Assembly (NCBI RefSeq): GCF_003852545.1
Contig: NZ_QAJR01000010.1
Coordinates: 1 to 64,000 of the forward strand
From: Acidovorax sp. FJL06
GTDB taxonomy: Bacteria; Pseudomonadota; Gammaproteobacteria; Burkholderiales; Burkholderiaceae_C
Direction of reading: 5' to 3'
Length of the DNA: 64,000 bases
Shown piece after piece: positions 1 through 8,025 of the stretch. Each line of letters opens with the position of its first letter. Positions within the stretch are counted from its first letter, which is position 1. The translations under genes and the position numbers were made by a program. The notes beneath the pieces are model-generated. The model was given only the letters and a program-made list of their open reading frames with translations, made no database searches and was not told the origin of the DNA.

Positions 1-179
1 CAACCCTAAACAGAAGCAGCCGTATTGACCATTTTTCAGCTGCATTCGTTCGCTTCATCCCATCCAAAGAAATCACCTCCCACTGGAAGCCCTCGCTTCT
101 TATCTTGTGTGGGACGACCATCAGCGCCACCCCCCGAGCTGCGTTCACATCTGCTCAGACCAAAAAAAGAAGCCACAAT

Positions 180-209
180 AAAAAAGGGACCAGGCCACAG
201 CCTAGTCCC
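180..209 (-). terminator. Intrinsic terminator after the small-protein cassette
   Basis: Read on the minus strand, GGGACTAGGC and GCCTGGTCCC pair around a TGTG loop and are followed by six T residues. It lies about 40 nt past the stop of the exported SH3-like protein gene and would end the transcript of the minus-strand small-protein cassette. I see no gene in positions 1-247. Confidence 0.8.
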
Positions 210-247
210 CTTCAACAAGTAGTGGCCAACGCCACATTCGCCAGGCC

Positions 248-676
248 TCACCCCAGCCTGCACAACTCCATGTTTACCTTGACGAGCTCTGACTCGTGAA
301 CCCACCCGAGGGTGGAGTTCGGACCAAACTCGGCGTCATGGACTCCCTTCAACTGCACCCACTCCTGAAACCGCCCCACCACCCGCAAGGTAAAGCCCTT
401 CATCAGGATCATCTTGGGCTTGGTGTCCTCGTACGGCACAGCAGTCTCAAATACCCGCGTGCCTACAAACACCGTACGGTTCTTCACCTCCTTGCTCAGC
501 GGCCGCACGCAAGCCGAAGTCTCCGGCTGTGGTGACTGCGCCCATGCGCCTTGCACCAGCAACGCACACAAAAGGCTGCCAGCTAACAATAGGGCAGGGC
601 AGGTAACTCCCTGGAGGTGCCTAGGAATTGCATTCGTTCCAACATCTTGAACCTGCTTATTTTTTGTTGTCTTCAT
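248..676 (-). CDS. Exported protein with SH3-like C-terminus
   Basis: The 142-residue product has a long N-region, a hydrophobic stretch (about residues 28-43) and a likely signal-peptidase site after AWA near residue 46. The mature part has a pattern typical of bacterial SH3-like modules (TLRVVGRFQEWVQLKG, then GWVHESEL) and two Cys that could form a disulfide. The start at 676 is preceded by AAGGAG at good spacing. It is the last gene of a co-directional run of four small exported or membrane proteins ending at a terminator. SH3-like folds often bind peptides or cell wall, but no target is visible, so function is unknown. Confidence 0.7.
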   Translation of the reverse strand: MKTTKNKQVQDVGTNAIPRHLQGVTCPALLLAGSLLCALLVQGAWAQSPQPETSACVRPLSKEVKNRTVFVGTRVFETAVPYEDTKPKMILMKGFTLRVVGRFQEWVQLKGVHDAEFGPNSTLGWVHESELVKVNMELCRLG

Positions 677-700
677 TGCATATCTCCTTTCCGCGCCAGA

Positions 701-1030
701 TCAGCGCCCGTGTTTCTCAACACACTCGATCAAAGCCTTCGCAAAATCTGCCTGCAGGGTCTGCAGCGGAATCCCGCCCCGGCTCTCCGCAAACTCATCC
801 AGGTTCTTGAGGTCGTAGCGCTCGCCCATCTTGTCCACCGCGCACTGACAGGTCTTCTTGCTGCTGCCCCCATCAGTGCAGCCCTTGACCATCATTCGTT
901 CCGTCTTGGAGCCAGAACACCCCACCAAAGCCAGCACGGCACCCAACGTGAGTGCTGTGATCACACCCCTGGACCCACGGATCCAGCTTTGCAGACCCAC
1001 TAGCTGCGCCCCCGTCATTCCGAATCGCAT
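701..1030 (-). CDS. Small putative lipoprotein
   Basis: The 109-residue product starts at the ATG that directly follows AAGGAGGGG; a longer reading frame upstream lacks a ribosome site. A hydrophobic segment ends in the lipobox LVGC, so it is probably lipidated. The mature part has a GC-x9-CxC arrangement and a later Cys in ALIECVEKHG, which could form disulfides. No family is recognised with certainty. The next gene (exported SH3-like protein) starts 24 nt downstream, which suggests co-expression. Confidence 0.7.
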   Translation of the reverse strand: MRFGMTGAQLVGLQSWIRGSRGVITALTLGAVLALVGCSGSKTERMMVKGCTDGGSSKKTCQCAVDKMGERYDLKNLDEFAESRGGIPLQTLQADFAKALIECVEKHGR

Positions 1031-1106
1031 AACCCCTCCTTGTGTAAAAAAACGCACGCCCAGCCCTCCAGGCGCGCTCATCGTTCTGTTCCCAACTCAA
1101 AGCCCC

Positions 1107-1241
1107 TCACCGCTTTCCACTGTTGGCCATCCCAATCAGCAGCCAGAGCACGATCACTCCCAGCCCGAACCAGAAGCCCAGCGAGGCAAAGAACAGGTAG
1201 ACCATCAAACACACCAAAATCACCTGTGCCAAAAACGCCAT
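1107..1241 (-). CDS. 44-residue hydrophobic small protein
   Basis: This short frame starts at ATG with AGGAG upstream and ends in TGA at 1107. The product starts MAFLAQVILVCLMVYLFF and ends MANSGKR; nearly all of it is hydrophobic, enough for one long or two short membrane helices. It lies 21 nt after the preceding small membrane-protein gene and before the lipoprotein gene, all on the minus strand. The ribosome site and the operon position are the reasons to accept such a short gene. Function is unknown. Confidence 0.6.
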   Translation of the reverse strand: MAFLAQVILVCLMVYLFFASLGFWFGLGVIVLWLLIGMANSGKR

Positions 1242-1262
1242 GGTGCTTTCTCCTGTCCAGCC

Positions 1263-1484
1263 TTAACTGGCCATCACAAACGCCACCATGGCAACGATCA
1301 GCAAGCCCCCAATGAACTTGCCCAGTCCTGGCAACACCATCACAGGCCACACCAACCCCTGGCCCAGGTGGTACGCAAAACTTCGGTAGGGCTCATCCCC
1401 CCAGTTGTTGGCATAGATCGCATACAGCAGCCCGAACAAGAAATACCCCACCACCACCCAACGACCCCAAGCAAACCGCTTCAT
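1263..1484 (-). CDS. Small membrane protein, first gene of cassette
   Basis: The 73-residue product starts at an ATG preceded by AGGAGG with 7 nt spacing. It begins MKRFAWGRWVVVGYFLFGLL and has a second hydrophobic segment near the C-terminus (GGLLIVAMVAFVMAS), so two membrane helices are expected. It is the first gene of the four-gene minus-strand cassette and is divergent from the XRE regulator gene. No known family is recognised. Confidence 0.65.
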   Translation of the reverse strand: MKRFAWGRWVVVGYFLFGLLYAIYANNWGDEPYRSFAYHLGQGLVWPVMVLPGLGKFIGGLLIVAMVAFVMAS

Positions 1485-1545
1485 GGCAATTCCTCCTAAA
1501 GTTGAAGCACTAACCACTCAAAATTCCCACGGAGCGCACAAATAG

Positions 1546-1567
1546 TGATGCAAACTCCGTAGATGCA
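1546..1567. promoter_or_regulatory. Candidate operator half-sites TGATGCA/GATGCA
   Basis: Between the divergent small membrane-protein gene and the XRE regulator gene there are two copies of (T)GATGCA in direct orientation (1546-1552 and 1562-1567). The same TGATGCA forms a perfect dyad upstream of the lipoprotein gene at 2854-2869. A site for the neighbouring XRE repressor is an inference. Confidence 0.3.
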
Positions 1568-1594
1568 AAGAAGGCAAAACCGCATCCTCCTGCG

Positions 1595-1900
1595 GTGTCT
1601 GCCAAACCCACGCCCCCGACCCATCTGCCCGACCCGGGCAACGTGCGCGAAATCCTCGCGTACTGGATTCGGCTACTGCGTGTAGAAAAAGGCTGGTCCC
1701 AAGAGCGCCTGGCCCACGAGTGCGAACTCGACCGCACCTACGTCTCTGCCGTAGAGCGCTGCCGCTGGAACATCGCCCTGGCCAATATCGAGCGCCTGGC
1801 ACAGGCCCTGGGGGTAGAGCCCTGGACCCTGCTCAAACCCCCAGAGCAGGCGCTCAAGCCCGCCCGCAAAACCCCCAGAAAACCCCCTGTCAAGACTTGA
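1595..1900 (+). CDS. XRE-family transcriptional regulator
   Basis: The 101-residue product carries one helix-turn-helix domain at about residues 18-80: REILAYWIRLLRVEKGWSQ, then ERLAHECELDRTYVSAVER and IERLAQALGVEP, the classic XRE/Cro layout. A basic tail rich in Pro and Lys (PARKTPRKPPVKT) follows. The frame opens with GTG and no clear ribosome site, and it is open further upstream, so the start is uncertain. It probably controls the flanking small-protein cassette or lipoprotein gene, which carry shared TGATGCA sites. Confidence 0.8.
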   Translation: MSAKPTPPTHLPDPGNVREILAYWIRLLRVEKGWSQERLAHECELDRTYVSAVERCRWNIALANIERLAQALGVEPWTLLKPPEQALKPARKTPRKPPVKT

Positions 1901-1932
1901 GACTGCAGTCGAACGCAGAGGTACACGCACCT

Positions 1933-2823
1933 TCATTGCGAAGTCACCGGCTTACCGTCCCGCGTGAGCGACCCCTGCTGGTACACAAACTCCACCAGCT
2001 TCTGAGCCGCCTTGCGCTGCTCTTCCTCGGGTTCGAACGGCCCCGCAAACCCCAGCATCCGAATGGACAGCTTGGGAGCCATATTGGGCTTGTCCTCGAC
2101 CACCGCAAACACCCGATCCGAGCAAGACCCAAACTTCGGCGACACCTGCACCCCCTGCGCCGACACCGCCAGCACCTGGAAGAGGGCAGGGCAGGCAGTC
2201 CCCGATCCACTTTGCAGCAACAGCACATCCTCTGCACCTACCGGCGCATTGCGCACGATGCGCACGGATTCCTCCTGAGGCGATAGAACGGTTTGCCCGT
2301 TTAAAACAACCGAAGAATCTCCCTCCTGCACAGCCACAACCCCAAACCGGGTCTTGACCTGCATCTCAGGCTCCTCCAGCGCAGACTCCACGCGGGCATC
2401 TCCCGCGTCAATCATCCCCAGCCAAGCCGACGGCGAAACACTGAACCCCAACTCACCCAAGACCTTGGTGGCCGGTGCCTGACTGTCCAGCGGCCTGGCC
2501 CGCACCCCCTCGACCAGACACGGCATGTTCTGCACACACTGCGACAAAAGCCGCTGGCCCAGAGCACTCTTTGGATCGAACACAAACGCCACCAGATCCC
2601 CCGTCTCCGGGCTCACCTCGAACACAGCCCCCTGTTCACCACGGCGATCCAGTACCCCAGCGATCTCCAGAAAGCCCGAGACCGTTTGCACCGGCAACTC
2701 AGGCGCTTGCACCTCGGCCTCCTTGCGCTGGCAACCGGCCAGCGACCCAGCCAGGCCCAACACCGCTAACGAAACAACCACCAGGCTTGGCGCAAGCCGC
2801 ACCCTTCTTCTCATGGACTGCAT
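1933..2823 (-). CDS. Putative lipoprotein of the mobile element
   Basis: The 296-residue product has a basic N-terminus, a hydrophobic core and the lipobox LAGC around residues 28-31, so it is likely exported and lipidated. The remainder is soluble and acidic, with paired Cys in SQCVQNMPC and later single Cys that could form disulfides. I do not recognise a domain. The gene stands alone on the minus strand, convergent with the XRE regulator. Two palindromes lie upstream in the region shared with the zinc-ribbon gene. Confidence 0.65.
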   Translation of the reverse strand: MQSMRRRVRLAPSLVVVSLAVLGLAGSLAGCQRKEAEVQAPELPVQTVSGFLEIAGVLDRRGEQGAVFEVSPETGDLVAFVFDPKSALGQRLLSQCVQNMPCLVEGVRARPLDSQAPATKVLGELGFSVSPSAWLGMIDAGDARVESALEEPEMQVKTRFGVVAVQEGDSSVVLNGQTVLSPQEESVRIVRNAPVGAEDVLLLQSGSGTACPALFQVLAVSAQGVQVSPKFGSCSDRVFAVVEDKPNMAPKLSIRMLGFAGPFEPEEEQRKAAQKLVEFVYQQGSLTRDGKPVTSQ

Positions 2824-2853
2824 AAAACTCCCTCTCTGTTAGTAAATGATATG

Positions 2854-2904
2854 TGATGCAAATGCATCAATTGAACGCCAACCAAAGACCATCGGTTGAC
2901 CGAT
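2854..2904. promoter_or_regulatory. Two palindromes in a divergent intergenic region
   Basis: TGATGCA-AA-TGCATCA (2854-2869) and ATCGGT-TG-ACCGAT (2891-2904) are perfect dyads in the 278-bp gap between the lipoprotein gene (minus) and the zinc-ribbon gene (plus). Placement fits operators. The first shares its half-site with the region upstream of the XRE gene. Confidence 0.4.
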
Positions 2905-3101
2905 TGCTGAACGGGCAGGGATGGGGAAGTGGCTGCGAGATCTTTGCCGCAGCTCAGCCGCTACCGTGTGAGATGTTCCATATGGAGCGAGAACATCCCT
3001 GCCCGTGACCAGCTTCCCCCGTGGACCTGCACAAACTCCGTTGCCTTGGTACGATCCCAAGCGCACGCAACGAAGACCCCCACCAAGAACAGATCCCCTG
3101 A

Positions 3102-3335
3102 GTGAAGAACCTGAGCGCCTCCATCTCGATGAACCCGTCCACCGCCAGGAACTGCTGCGGCTACTGCCGGGCCACCAGCTACCACCGCGTGCTCGCACGC
3201 GATGACGCCGGAGTCATGCGCTACACCGAAGCCCTGCGTTGCACCGGTTGCGGCCGGGAATACGCCAACCTGCAGGTATGGCGCCAGGGCGACACCCAAG
3301 ACGCCACGACTCCCCCCGTTGCAACTGCCAACTGA
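3102..3335 (+). CDS. Small zinc-ribbon protein
   Basis: The 77-residue product has two Cys pairs, CCGYC near residues 18-22 and CTGC about 25 residues later, followed by an aromatic turn (REYANLQVW). This is the layout of a four-Cys zinc ribbon. The frame opens with GTG at 3102; an ATG at 3129 is equally possible and would remove nine residues. Such small ribbons are common on mobile elements. DNA or protein binding is a guess. Confidence 0.55.
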   Translation: MKNLSASISMNPSTARNCCGYCRATSYHRVLARDDAGVMRYTEALRCTGCGREYANLQVWRQGDTQDATTPPVATAN

Positions 3336-3435
3336 GCATTCCTGGGCTCCGGTTCGCGTAGAGTGCTTCCTGTGTCTAAAAGGTCCTCCTTGGACCCAAT
3401 CACAACACCCCAGCACTCACTCCCAACGCACCCCC

Positions 3436-3711
3436 ATGCCCAGCTACGCCGAACTCCTCGCCCAGAAAAAACTCCTCGACGAACAAATCGCCAACGCCAA
3501 GAAGGCCGAGTCCGAACAGGCCCTCCAAACCGTCCTGCAACTCGTTCAGGAATTCGGCTTCACGGCCCAACAGGTCTTCCCCTGGAAGCCCCAGCCCAAG
3601 AAGGTCGCTGCCAAGTACCGGGACCCCGACACCGGTGCCACCTGGTCCGGCCGAGGTAAGCCGCCCCAGTGGATTGCAGGCAAGGACCGCACGCCCTTTG
3701 TGATTGCCTGA
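3436..3711 (+). CDS. H-NS family DNA-binding protein
   Basis: The 91-residue product has an N-terminal helical oligomerisation region (about residues 1-45) and the C-terminal H-NS signature YRDPDTGATWSGRGKPPQW. The core TWSGRGKPP loop inserts into the minor groove of AT-rich DNA in this family. It is shorter than chromosomal H-NS/MvaT-type proteins but has both halves. Element-borne H-NS proteins usually silence the element and reduce the cost of carriage. A second H-NS-type gene lies at 9255-9611. Confidence 0.85.
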   Translation: MPSYAELLAQKKLLDEQIANAKKAESEQALQTVLQLVQEFGFTAQQVFPWKPQPKKVAAKYRDPDTGATWSGRGKPPQWIAGKDRTPFVIA

Positions 3712-3766
3712 TCGGTACGGAATGGGAGCCAGCCAGTGCGGATGCACTGTCTGAGCTCCCGCCAGA

Positions 3767-4480
3767 TCACTGGGGGCTCTGGCCTTTGCCGGGAGACAGT
3801 GCGATCGCTGAGAGGACCATCCCGCAGTCCAGGTTGCCCTCCAATGTACGCGCCGACCAAACAGCCCTAAACTCCGCCACCCGCATAGCCGCCTCATGGC
3901 GCGGATCGGTTCCAGGAACCAGACTCTGGTTGTGCCCCAATCCCCAGCCAGGATGCACCTGGGTGTCCAAGACCAAGAGGCCGGTAGCCACTGTGCACAC
4001 CACACTGCCTGATTCATCCCCCACTGGACTCCAAGGCCCCTCCACACCGACCACGAGCATCCAGTGAGGCGCAGGGCTGGGTTGCCTGGTAGCTCCCCGT
4101 ACCTCCCTGGCAATCGACTGCCAGAGCAGGAGCACCAGGCCACCCAGGTGAACCGCCTCGTGGCACAGCGCCAGCAGGTCCGAAGGCGCTTGCTCCCAGA
4201 CCAACTGAGCATGGAACCCCGGCAGGAGTCGCTGCGCATGGCGCAACACCCCGGCTGCAATGCTTACAGTTGGTACAGCCACCCGCTGGCCAGTGAGCAA
4301 GGCCACTGCTTGCTGAAGTGCCACCCCCCCTGTGCGATGGGGTGGTGCTCGATGCCTCACCAGAATCCCGGGAAGCACCTTGGCGCTTGGTTCTGAATCC
4401 GGCCCACTCCGATAGCAAGGCACCGTCTCCATCACCAACCCCACCACATAGCGCCGAACCAGCCCTTCAGGCCCCCGCAT
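3767..4480 (-). CDS. Uncharacterised protein, overlaps the Gp3-like gene
   Basis: The 237-residue frame starts at an ATG lying inside the last codons of the upstream Gp3-like gene (14-nt overlap), so translation is probably coupled. The protein has several hydrophobic stretches (for example LVLLLWQSI) and Trp-rich segments, but no motif I can name. The frame stays open far upstream in the shadow of the Gp3-like gene; the chosen start is the one that fits coupling. Being the only long frame here supports a real gene, but base use is not decisive. Confidence 0.5.
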   Translation of the reverse strand: MRGPEGLVRRYVVGLVMETVPCYRSGPDSEPSAKVLPGILVRHRAPPHRTGGVALQQAVALLTGQRVAVPTVSIAAGVLRHAQRLLPGFHAQLVWEQAPSDLLALCHEAVHLGGLVLLLWQSIAREVRGATRQPSPAPHWMLVVGVEGPWSPVGDESGSVVCTVATGLLVLDTQVHPGWGLGHNQSLVPGTDPRHEAAMRVAEFRAVWSARTLEGNLDCGMVLSAIALSPGKGQSPQ

Positions 4481-5477
4481 GGGAAGCCCCCGGATCACCT
4501 GTTGCGATGCCACGCACTCCCAGCGCTTCCTGCTTGCGATGCAGCTTGCCGCGCAGAGAAATCGGCGGAGATGGCTCTCTGGTCCTCCGAGACTCAGAGC
4601 CGTCAACATCCCCAGCCCCCGCATGCTCTCCTTCCATGCCAGGCTCAGGATAGAACTCCTCGACAACGCCCACCCCTTCCTCTTCCGACTCCTCGAACTC
4701 CCCCAGCGCCAAACCCTGCCGCGCCGCCTCATCCAGCGCCGCCTGATCCAGCCCCAGCGCAGCCTGTTGCTCGCGTTCCTGCCGCGCCAACGCCACGACC
4801 TGGGCCAAGCTGCTTCCCGCTCTCAGCGTCAGATCCACGTAGTAGATCGGCGTACGGTGCGACAGCGTGGTGGACTTGCCCCGCAGCCGAAGCTCCAAAG
4901 GCAACCCGGCCAGCAACCCACCCGACACCGCAGACAGATACCGCAGTCGGGCTGACAACGTCCGAATGCTGTTGAACCCCGTCGTCCGAAACACAAAGCT
5001 GCCCAGTTCATCGCCACTCATATCCGCCATACCCGCTTCGGTATTCCCCTCAGCTTCCACACGCACATGCAGCCGCCCATACGGCTTGCAGTTCCCATCC
5101 TGAGCGAGCGGACACACCGCAGGAGAAGGGCAGGGCAGGGACTGCATCCCGGAGATCGTCACCCGCTTGCAGCTGTCTCCATCCCCCACACACAACGGCC
5201 TGCCGGTCGCCCGGTCAAACATCGTGTAGTTCGCCCGCAGGCTCAGATCCGGATCGTCAAACAGCAACCGCACCGGAATGCTGCGCAGCTTGGCCCCTGG
5301 CTCCTTGCGCAACTGGGCATCCACCGGATGGGGAACCCATCCCTCCTTGTTCTGGACCTGGCTGGTCAGGGTGAACTCATCGTCCTTCTCGGGAAGACGG
5401 CGTCCTGCCTTCTCCACCACCCGCCCAATTGCAATGCGCCCGATCACGGGCGGTGTCAAAGCCAAACCTTTGAGCAT
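4467..5477 (-). CDS. Gp3-like, RDF-type Cys-rich element protein
   Basis: The 336-residue product starts at ATG after AAGGAG. Residues 96-130 hold five Cys (C96, C103, C116, C122, C130), with CPSPAVC and GNCKPYGRL, a metal-binding core typical of proteins annotated as hydrolase or metal-binding, or Gp3/recombination-directionality-factor-like, on phages and conjugative elements. The C-terminal third is acidic and low in complexity. It sits directly upstream of the unknown overlapping gene and downstream of the YqaJ exonuclease gene. A role in element recombination is inferred from family and context. Confidence 0.65.
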   Translation of the reverse strand: MLKGLALTPPVIGRIAIGRVVEKAGRRLPEKDDEFTLTSQVQNKEGWVPHPVDAQLRKEPGAKLRSIPVRLLFDDPDLSLRANYTMFDRATGRPLCVGDGDSCKRVTISGMQSLPCPSPAVCPLAQDGNCKPYGRLHVRVEAEGNTEAGMADMSGDELGSFVFRTTGFNSIRTLSARLRYLSAVSGGLLAGLPLELRLRGKSTTLSHRTPIYYVDLTLRAGSSLAQVVALARQEREQQAALGLDQAALDEAARQGLALGEFEESEEEGVGVVEEFYPEPGMEGEHAGAGDVDGSESRRTREPSPPISLRGKLHRKQEALGVRGIATGDPGASHAGA

Positions 5478-5519
5478 GTGAATCTCCTTGTTGAATGTGA
5501 AAACACCCCTCAAAACACA

Positions 5520-5549
5520 ACGGGCCTCACCGTCACCGATGAAGCCCGT
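5520..5549 (-). terminator. Terminator-like hairpin before the Gp3-like gene
   Basis: On the minus strand ACGGGC and GGCCCGT pair around an 18-nt loop that contains short complementary pieces. A T-rich stretch (TGTGTTTTGAGGGGTGTTTTC) follows, then AAGGAG and the ATG of the Gp3-like gene. It lies between two co-directional genes and could act as an attenuator. Confidence 0.45.
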
Positions 5550-5612
5550 CTGGGGATGCGTGTATGAAAAAATGAATTGAATGAACCTGGGCCCCGATGT
5601 CCCCGGCCCACC

Positions 5613-6626
5613 TCAGGTCTGCACCAGAAACCTCCGACTCCCAGGCTTGGGTACCGTGTAGGCCTTCACGATCTCCGGCTGCTCCTTGGCCAGTCGCGCT
5701 GTATCGAGCTGCGTCCCATCCCGGCTGCGTTTGAAGCTCACCTCGCCGTTCTCAAACACCGCCCGGCTGGAGTCCCCCATGCGCTGCTGAATCGCCTGCT
5801 TGAGCTGGGCTTCCAGCGCCGTGTTGGTCGCCAACACCTCCCGCACTGCCAGCAGGTCAGAAAACACCGCCCCCATCACCAGGTCATGCTTGAGGTTGAG
5901 GGTGAAACCCGTGTCCTTGGGATACAGCGCTCGCAAAGCTCGGTCTGCCGAATCCGACCCATCGGCCGGCGGCGCCTGGCCCCGCTCCACATAGCCCCAG
6001 AACTCCCGCTCCAAGGTGATGAGTTGGGCAATCAGCTCCTCATCCCGCTCGATCTGGAAAATCTGCAGTTCCTGACCCCCGAGCAGCACCGCGACATCCG
6101 CAGCCTGCTTGCCCGTGACAGCCAACTGGTGCTGCACCTGCAACTGCACATACTCCGGCACCCCATCGCGCCAGAGCCAGGCCCCCTGAATGCCAGCGGT
6201 CTTGCATTCCAGCAACTGGACATCCGGGGCCCCCATGACCTCCCGGTCAATATTGGCCAGCATCCAGGGATGCTCGGGATGCTGCAGCACCGCGTTGATG
6301 CGCCGTACCCGGTTGCCCGTGCGGCGGGTGTAGTGCGCTGCCACGATGGGTTCCAAGAGCGAGCCCCAGTACATCGGACTCAGATCGTCCGCACCCCCGT
6401 CCCCTGGTGGGGCAACAGGGGCACGACCGGTCTTCTCCATCCAGAGCTCCAGCTGCGACTGGTAGGGATTGAGCCCCACAGCAGCCGCAGCATCCGAACT
6501 GCCAATGCCTCCCTTGCGCACCTGCAACCACTGATCGCGATCCAGGTCCTGGGTCTTGACAAGTCGAAGGGCAGGGCGGGGTTTGGTGAGGGATGTCCCC
6601 ACCGGTGAAACAACAGGTTGAACCAT
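5613..6626 (-). CDS. YqaJ-type viral recombinase exonuclease
   Basis: The 337-residue product belongs to the lambda-exonuclease/YqaJ family, which resects double-stranded DNA for single-strand annealing. It shows the N-terminal GIGSSDAAAAVGLNPY motif, a conserved Glu in LEPIVAAHY, and the PD-(D/E)xK metal site (Asp in NIDREVMGAPD, then LLECKTAG). The start follows AAGGAG. No clear annealing partner (Bet or RecT) is seen beside it; the neighbours are the Gp3-like and DUF932 genes. Confidence 0.85.
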   Translation of the reverse strand: MVQPVVSPVGTSLTKPRPALRLVKTQDLDRDQWLQVRKGGIGSSDAAAAVGLNPYQSQLELWMEKTGRAPVAPPGDGGADDLSPMYWGSLLEPIVAAHYTRRTGNRVRRINAVLQHPEHPWMLANIDREVMGAPDVQLLECKTAGIQGAWLWRDGVPEYVQLQVQHQLAVTGKQAADVAVLLGGQELQIFQIERDEELIAQLITLEREFWGYVERGQAPPADGSDSADRALRALYPKDTGFTLNLKHDLVMGAVFSDLLAVREVLATNTALEAQLKQAIQQRMGDSSRAVFENGEVSFKRSRDGTQLDTARLAKEQPEIVKAYTVPKPGSRRFLVQT

Positions 6627-6681
6627 GCTGACTCCTTGAATGTGAAAGAAACGAATACCAGCACCGCCCCCAGAAAAACAA

Positions 6682-6712
6682 AGACCCCGGTCCACTGATG
6701 GAGCCGGGGTCT
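6682..6712 (-). terminator. Strong hairpin between DUF932 and exonuclease genes
   Basis: AGACCCCGG pairs with CCGGGGTCT, and inside it TCCA pairs with TGGA around CTGA, giving about 13 base pairs with one bulge. On the minus strand it is followed by TTTGTTTTTC. It stands between two co-directional genes, 56 nt before the exonuclease start, so it would attenuate read-through. Confidence 0.65.
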
Positions 6713-6791
6713 ATGCCGTGAAGGGCGATGGCGGTGAATGGATAGAGCGCCGGATGAAAGCCAGGACAAACCGCAACAGCGGCAGACCCAG

Positions 6792-7805
6792 TCACGACGC
6801 CAACTGCAAGGCCTGCTCCAGCGCCCGCTGCTTGAGCGTGGCCCCCTGACCAAACCAGGCACTGTCCAGGCGGTACTCCTGGCTGCGCGCCCGGCGCTCG
6901 TGGTCCACGAACTCGGTGACAGCGCACAACAGGCCCCAGGCCGTGCCCTTGGCGGCAGCCAATTCCGCACCCCGGCCCTGGCCCTCGTACATGGCCTGCA
7001 CCTTCTTGAGGGCGCGCTCATTGGTGAGACCTGCAGACGCATCGGCATGCCCATCCGTCTGGCACAGCACCTTGAGGAAGTAGTTCATGGACTCATGGCT
7101 CTTGACCCTGCGCTCAGACAAGGTCTTCATGCGGTACATGAAACCATCCCATTGCGAGACGGCAATGCCCAACTGCTTCTTGACCGCCTGCGCATCGAAG
7201 CTGGTGCTGTGGGGCACCTTGATCGCACTCGATGTTCCGGACAGGGCAATGGAGAGGGTGTTGTTGCAGACCACACGCACGGTGGTGGGGGTGGCCGTGG
7301 TAGCCAAGGTCCCATCGCAGGACGTGGCCAACAGCAGATAGCCATTGACCACATCGTTGCCCTTGAGGGCTGAGGACTTGCCAGTGCGGGCCAGGGCCCA
7401 GAACTTGCGCCCAGCCTTCAGGACTCCGGCAGTCTCCAGCTCATAACCAGAGACTTCCGTCAGATCCCGATAGAACTCCAACACCTGCTTGGGCTGCACG
7501 ACCTGGTAGCGGGCACTGACCACTGACAGGGGTGCCTTGGTATCACTGCGATAAAGCACCTTCTGATCGGTGAACTCCATGGGTTCGCCATAGAGGTCCG
7601 AGACAGAAGACGCAGCACTGGACCCGGAACCGGAACCAGCACCCGCCTGTGTAGCCATGTAGCGCACAGGGGTCTCTTGGATGGTCCAGTCCATGCCTGC
7701 TTCACGGGCCCAGACATCGATGGGTTGTTTGGCGGGCAGTTGCTGACCCAGGTTATGCCAGGGGGTCTCACCGACATAGGCCATGGTTTGAACGAGATGT
7801 GCCAT
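6792..7805 (-). CDS. DUF932 (phage/plasmid-like) protein
   Basis: The 337-residue product starts MAHLVQTMAYVGETPWHNLG, the hallmark opening of the DUF932 phage/plasmid-like family, and continues with the conserved VSARYQVVQPKQVLEFYRDL and ARTGKSSALKG blocks. The start follows AAGGAG. Members are carried on phages, plasmids and integrative elements near recombination genes; the molecular role is unknown. Here it lies between the zinc-ribbon glycine-zipper gene and the YqaJ exonuclease gene. Confidence 0.85.
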   Translation of the reverse strand: MAHLVQTMAYVGETPWHNLGQQLPAKQPIDVWAREAGMDWTIQETPVRYMATQAGAGSGSGSSAASSVSDLYGEPMEFTDQKVLYRSDTKAPLSVVSARYQVVQPKQVLEFYRDLTEVSGYELETAGVLKAGRKFWALARTGKSSALKGNDVVNGYLLLATSCDGTLATTATPTTVRVVCNNTLSIALSGTSSAIKVPHSTSFDAQAVKKQLGIAVSQWDGFMYRMKTLSERRVKSHESMNYFLKVLCQTDGHADASAGLTNERALKKVQAMYEGQGRGAELAAAKGTAWGLLCAVTEFVDHERRARSQEYRLDSAWFGQGATLKQRALEQALQLAS

Positions 7806-8025
7806 TGAAATACTCCTTGTAGAAATGGAAGAGAGAACAAGAAAACAAAAAACCGACAACACGAAAACCACCCGCCCACGGCTGCGCCACTGCGCGACTC
7901 CAAAGAGCACACAGCTGGAACAAGGAACCGGGGCAGGGGAGTGAGAAAGGGAGAGGGAGAGAGAAACGGAAAGCCAAAGAAGCGCGAGGTCGAGGAACCA
8001 GTAGGACGACTACCGCCCATGCACC

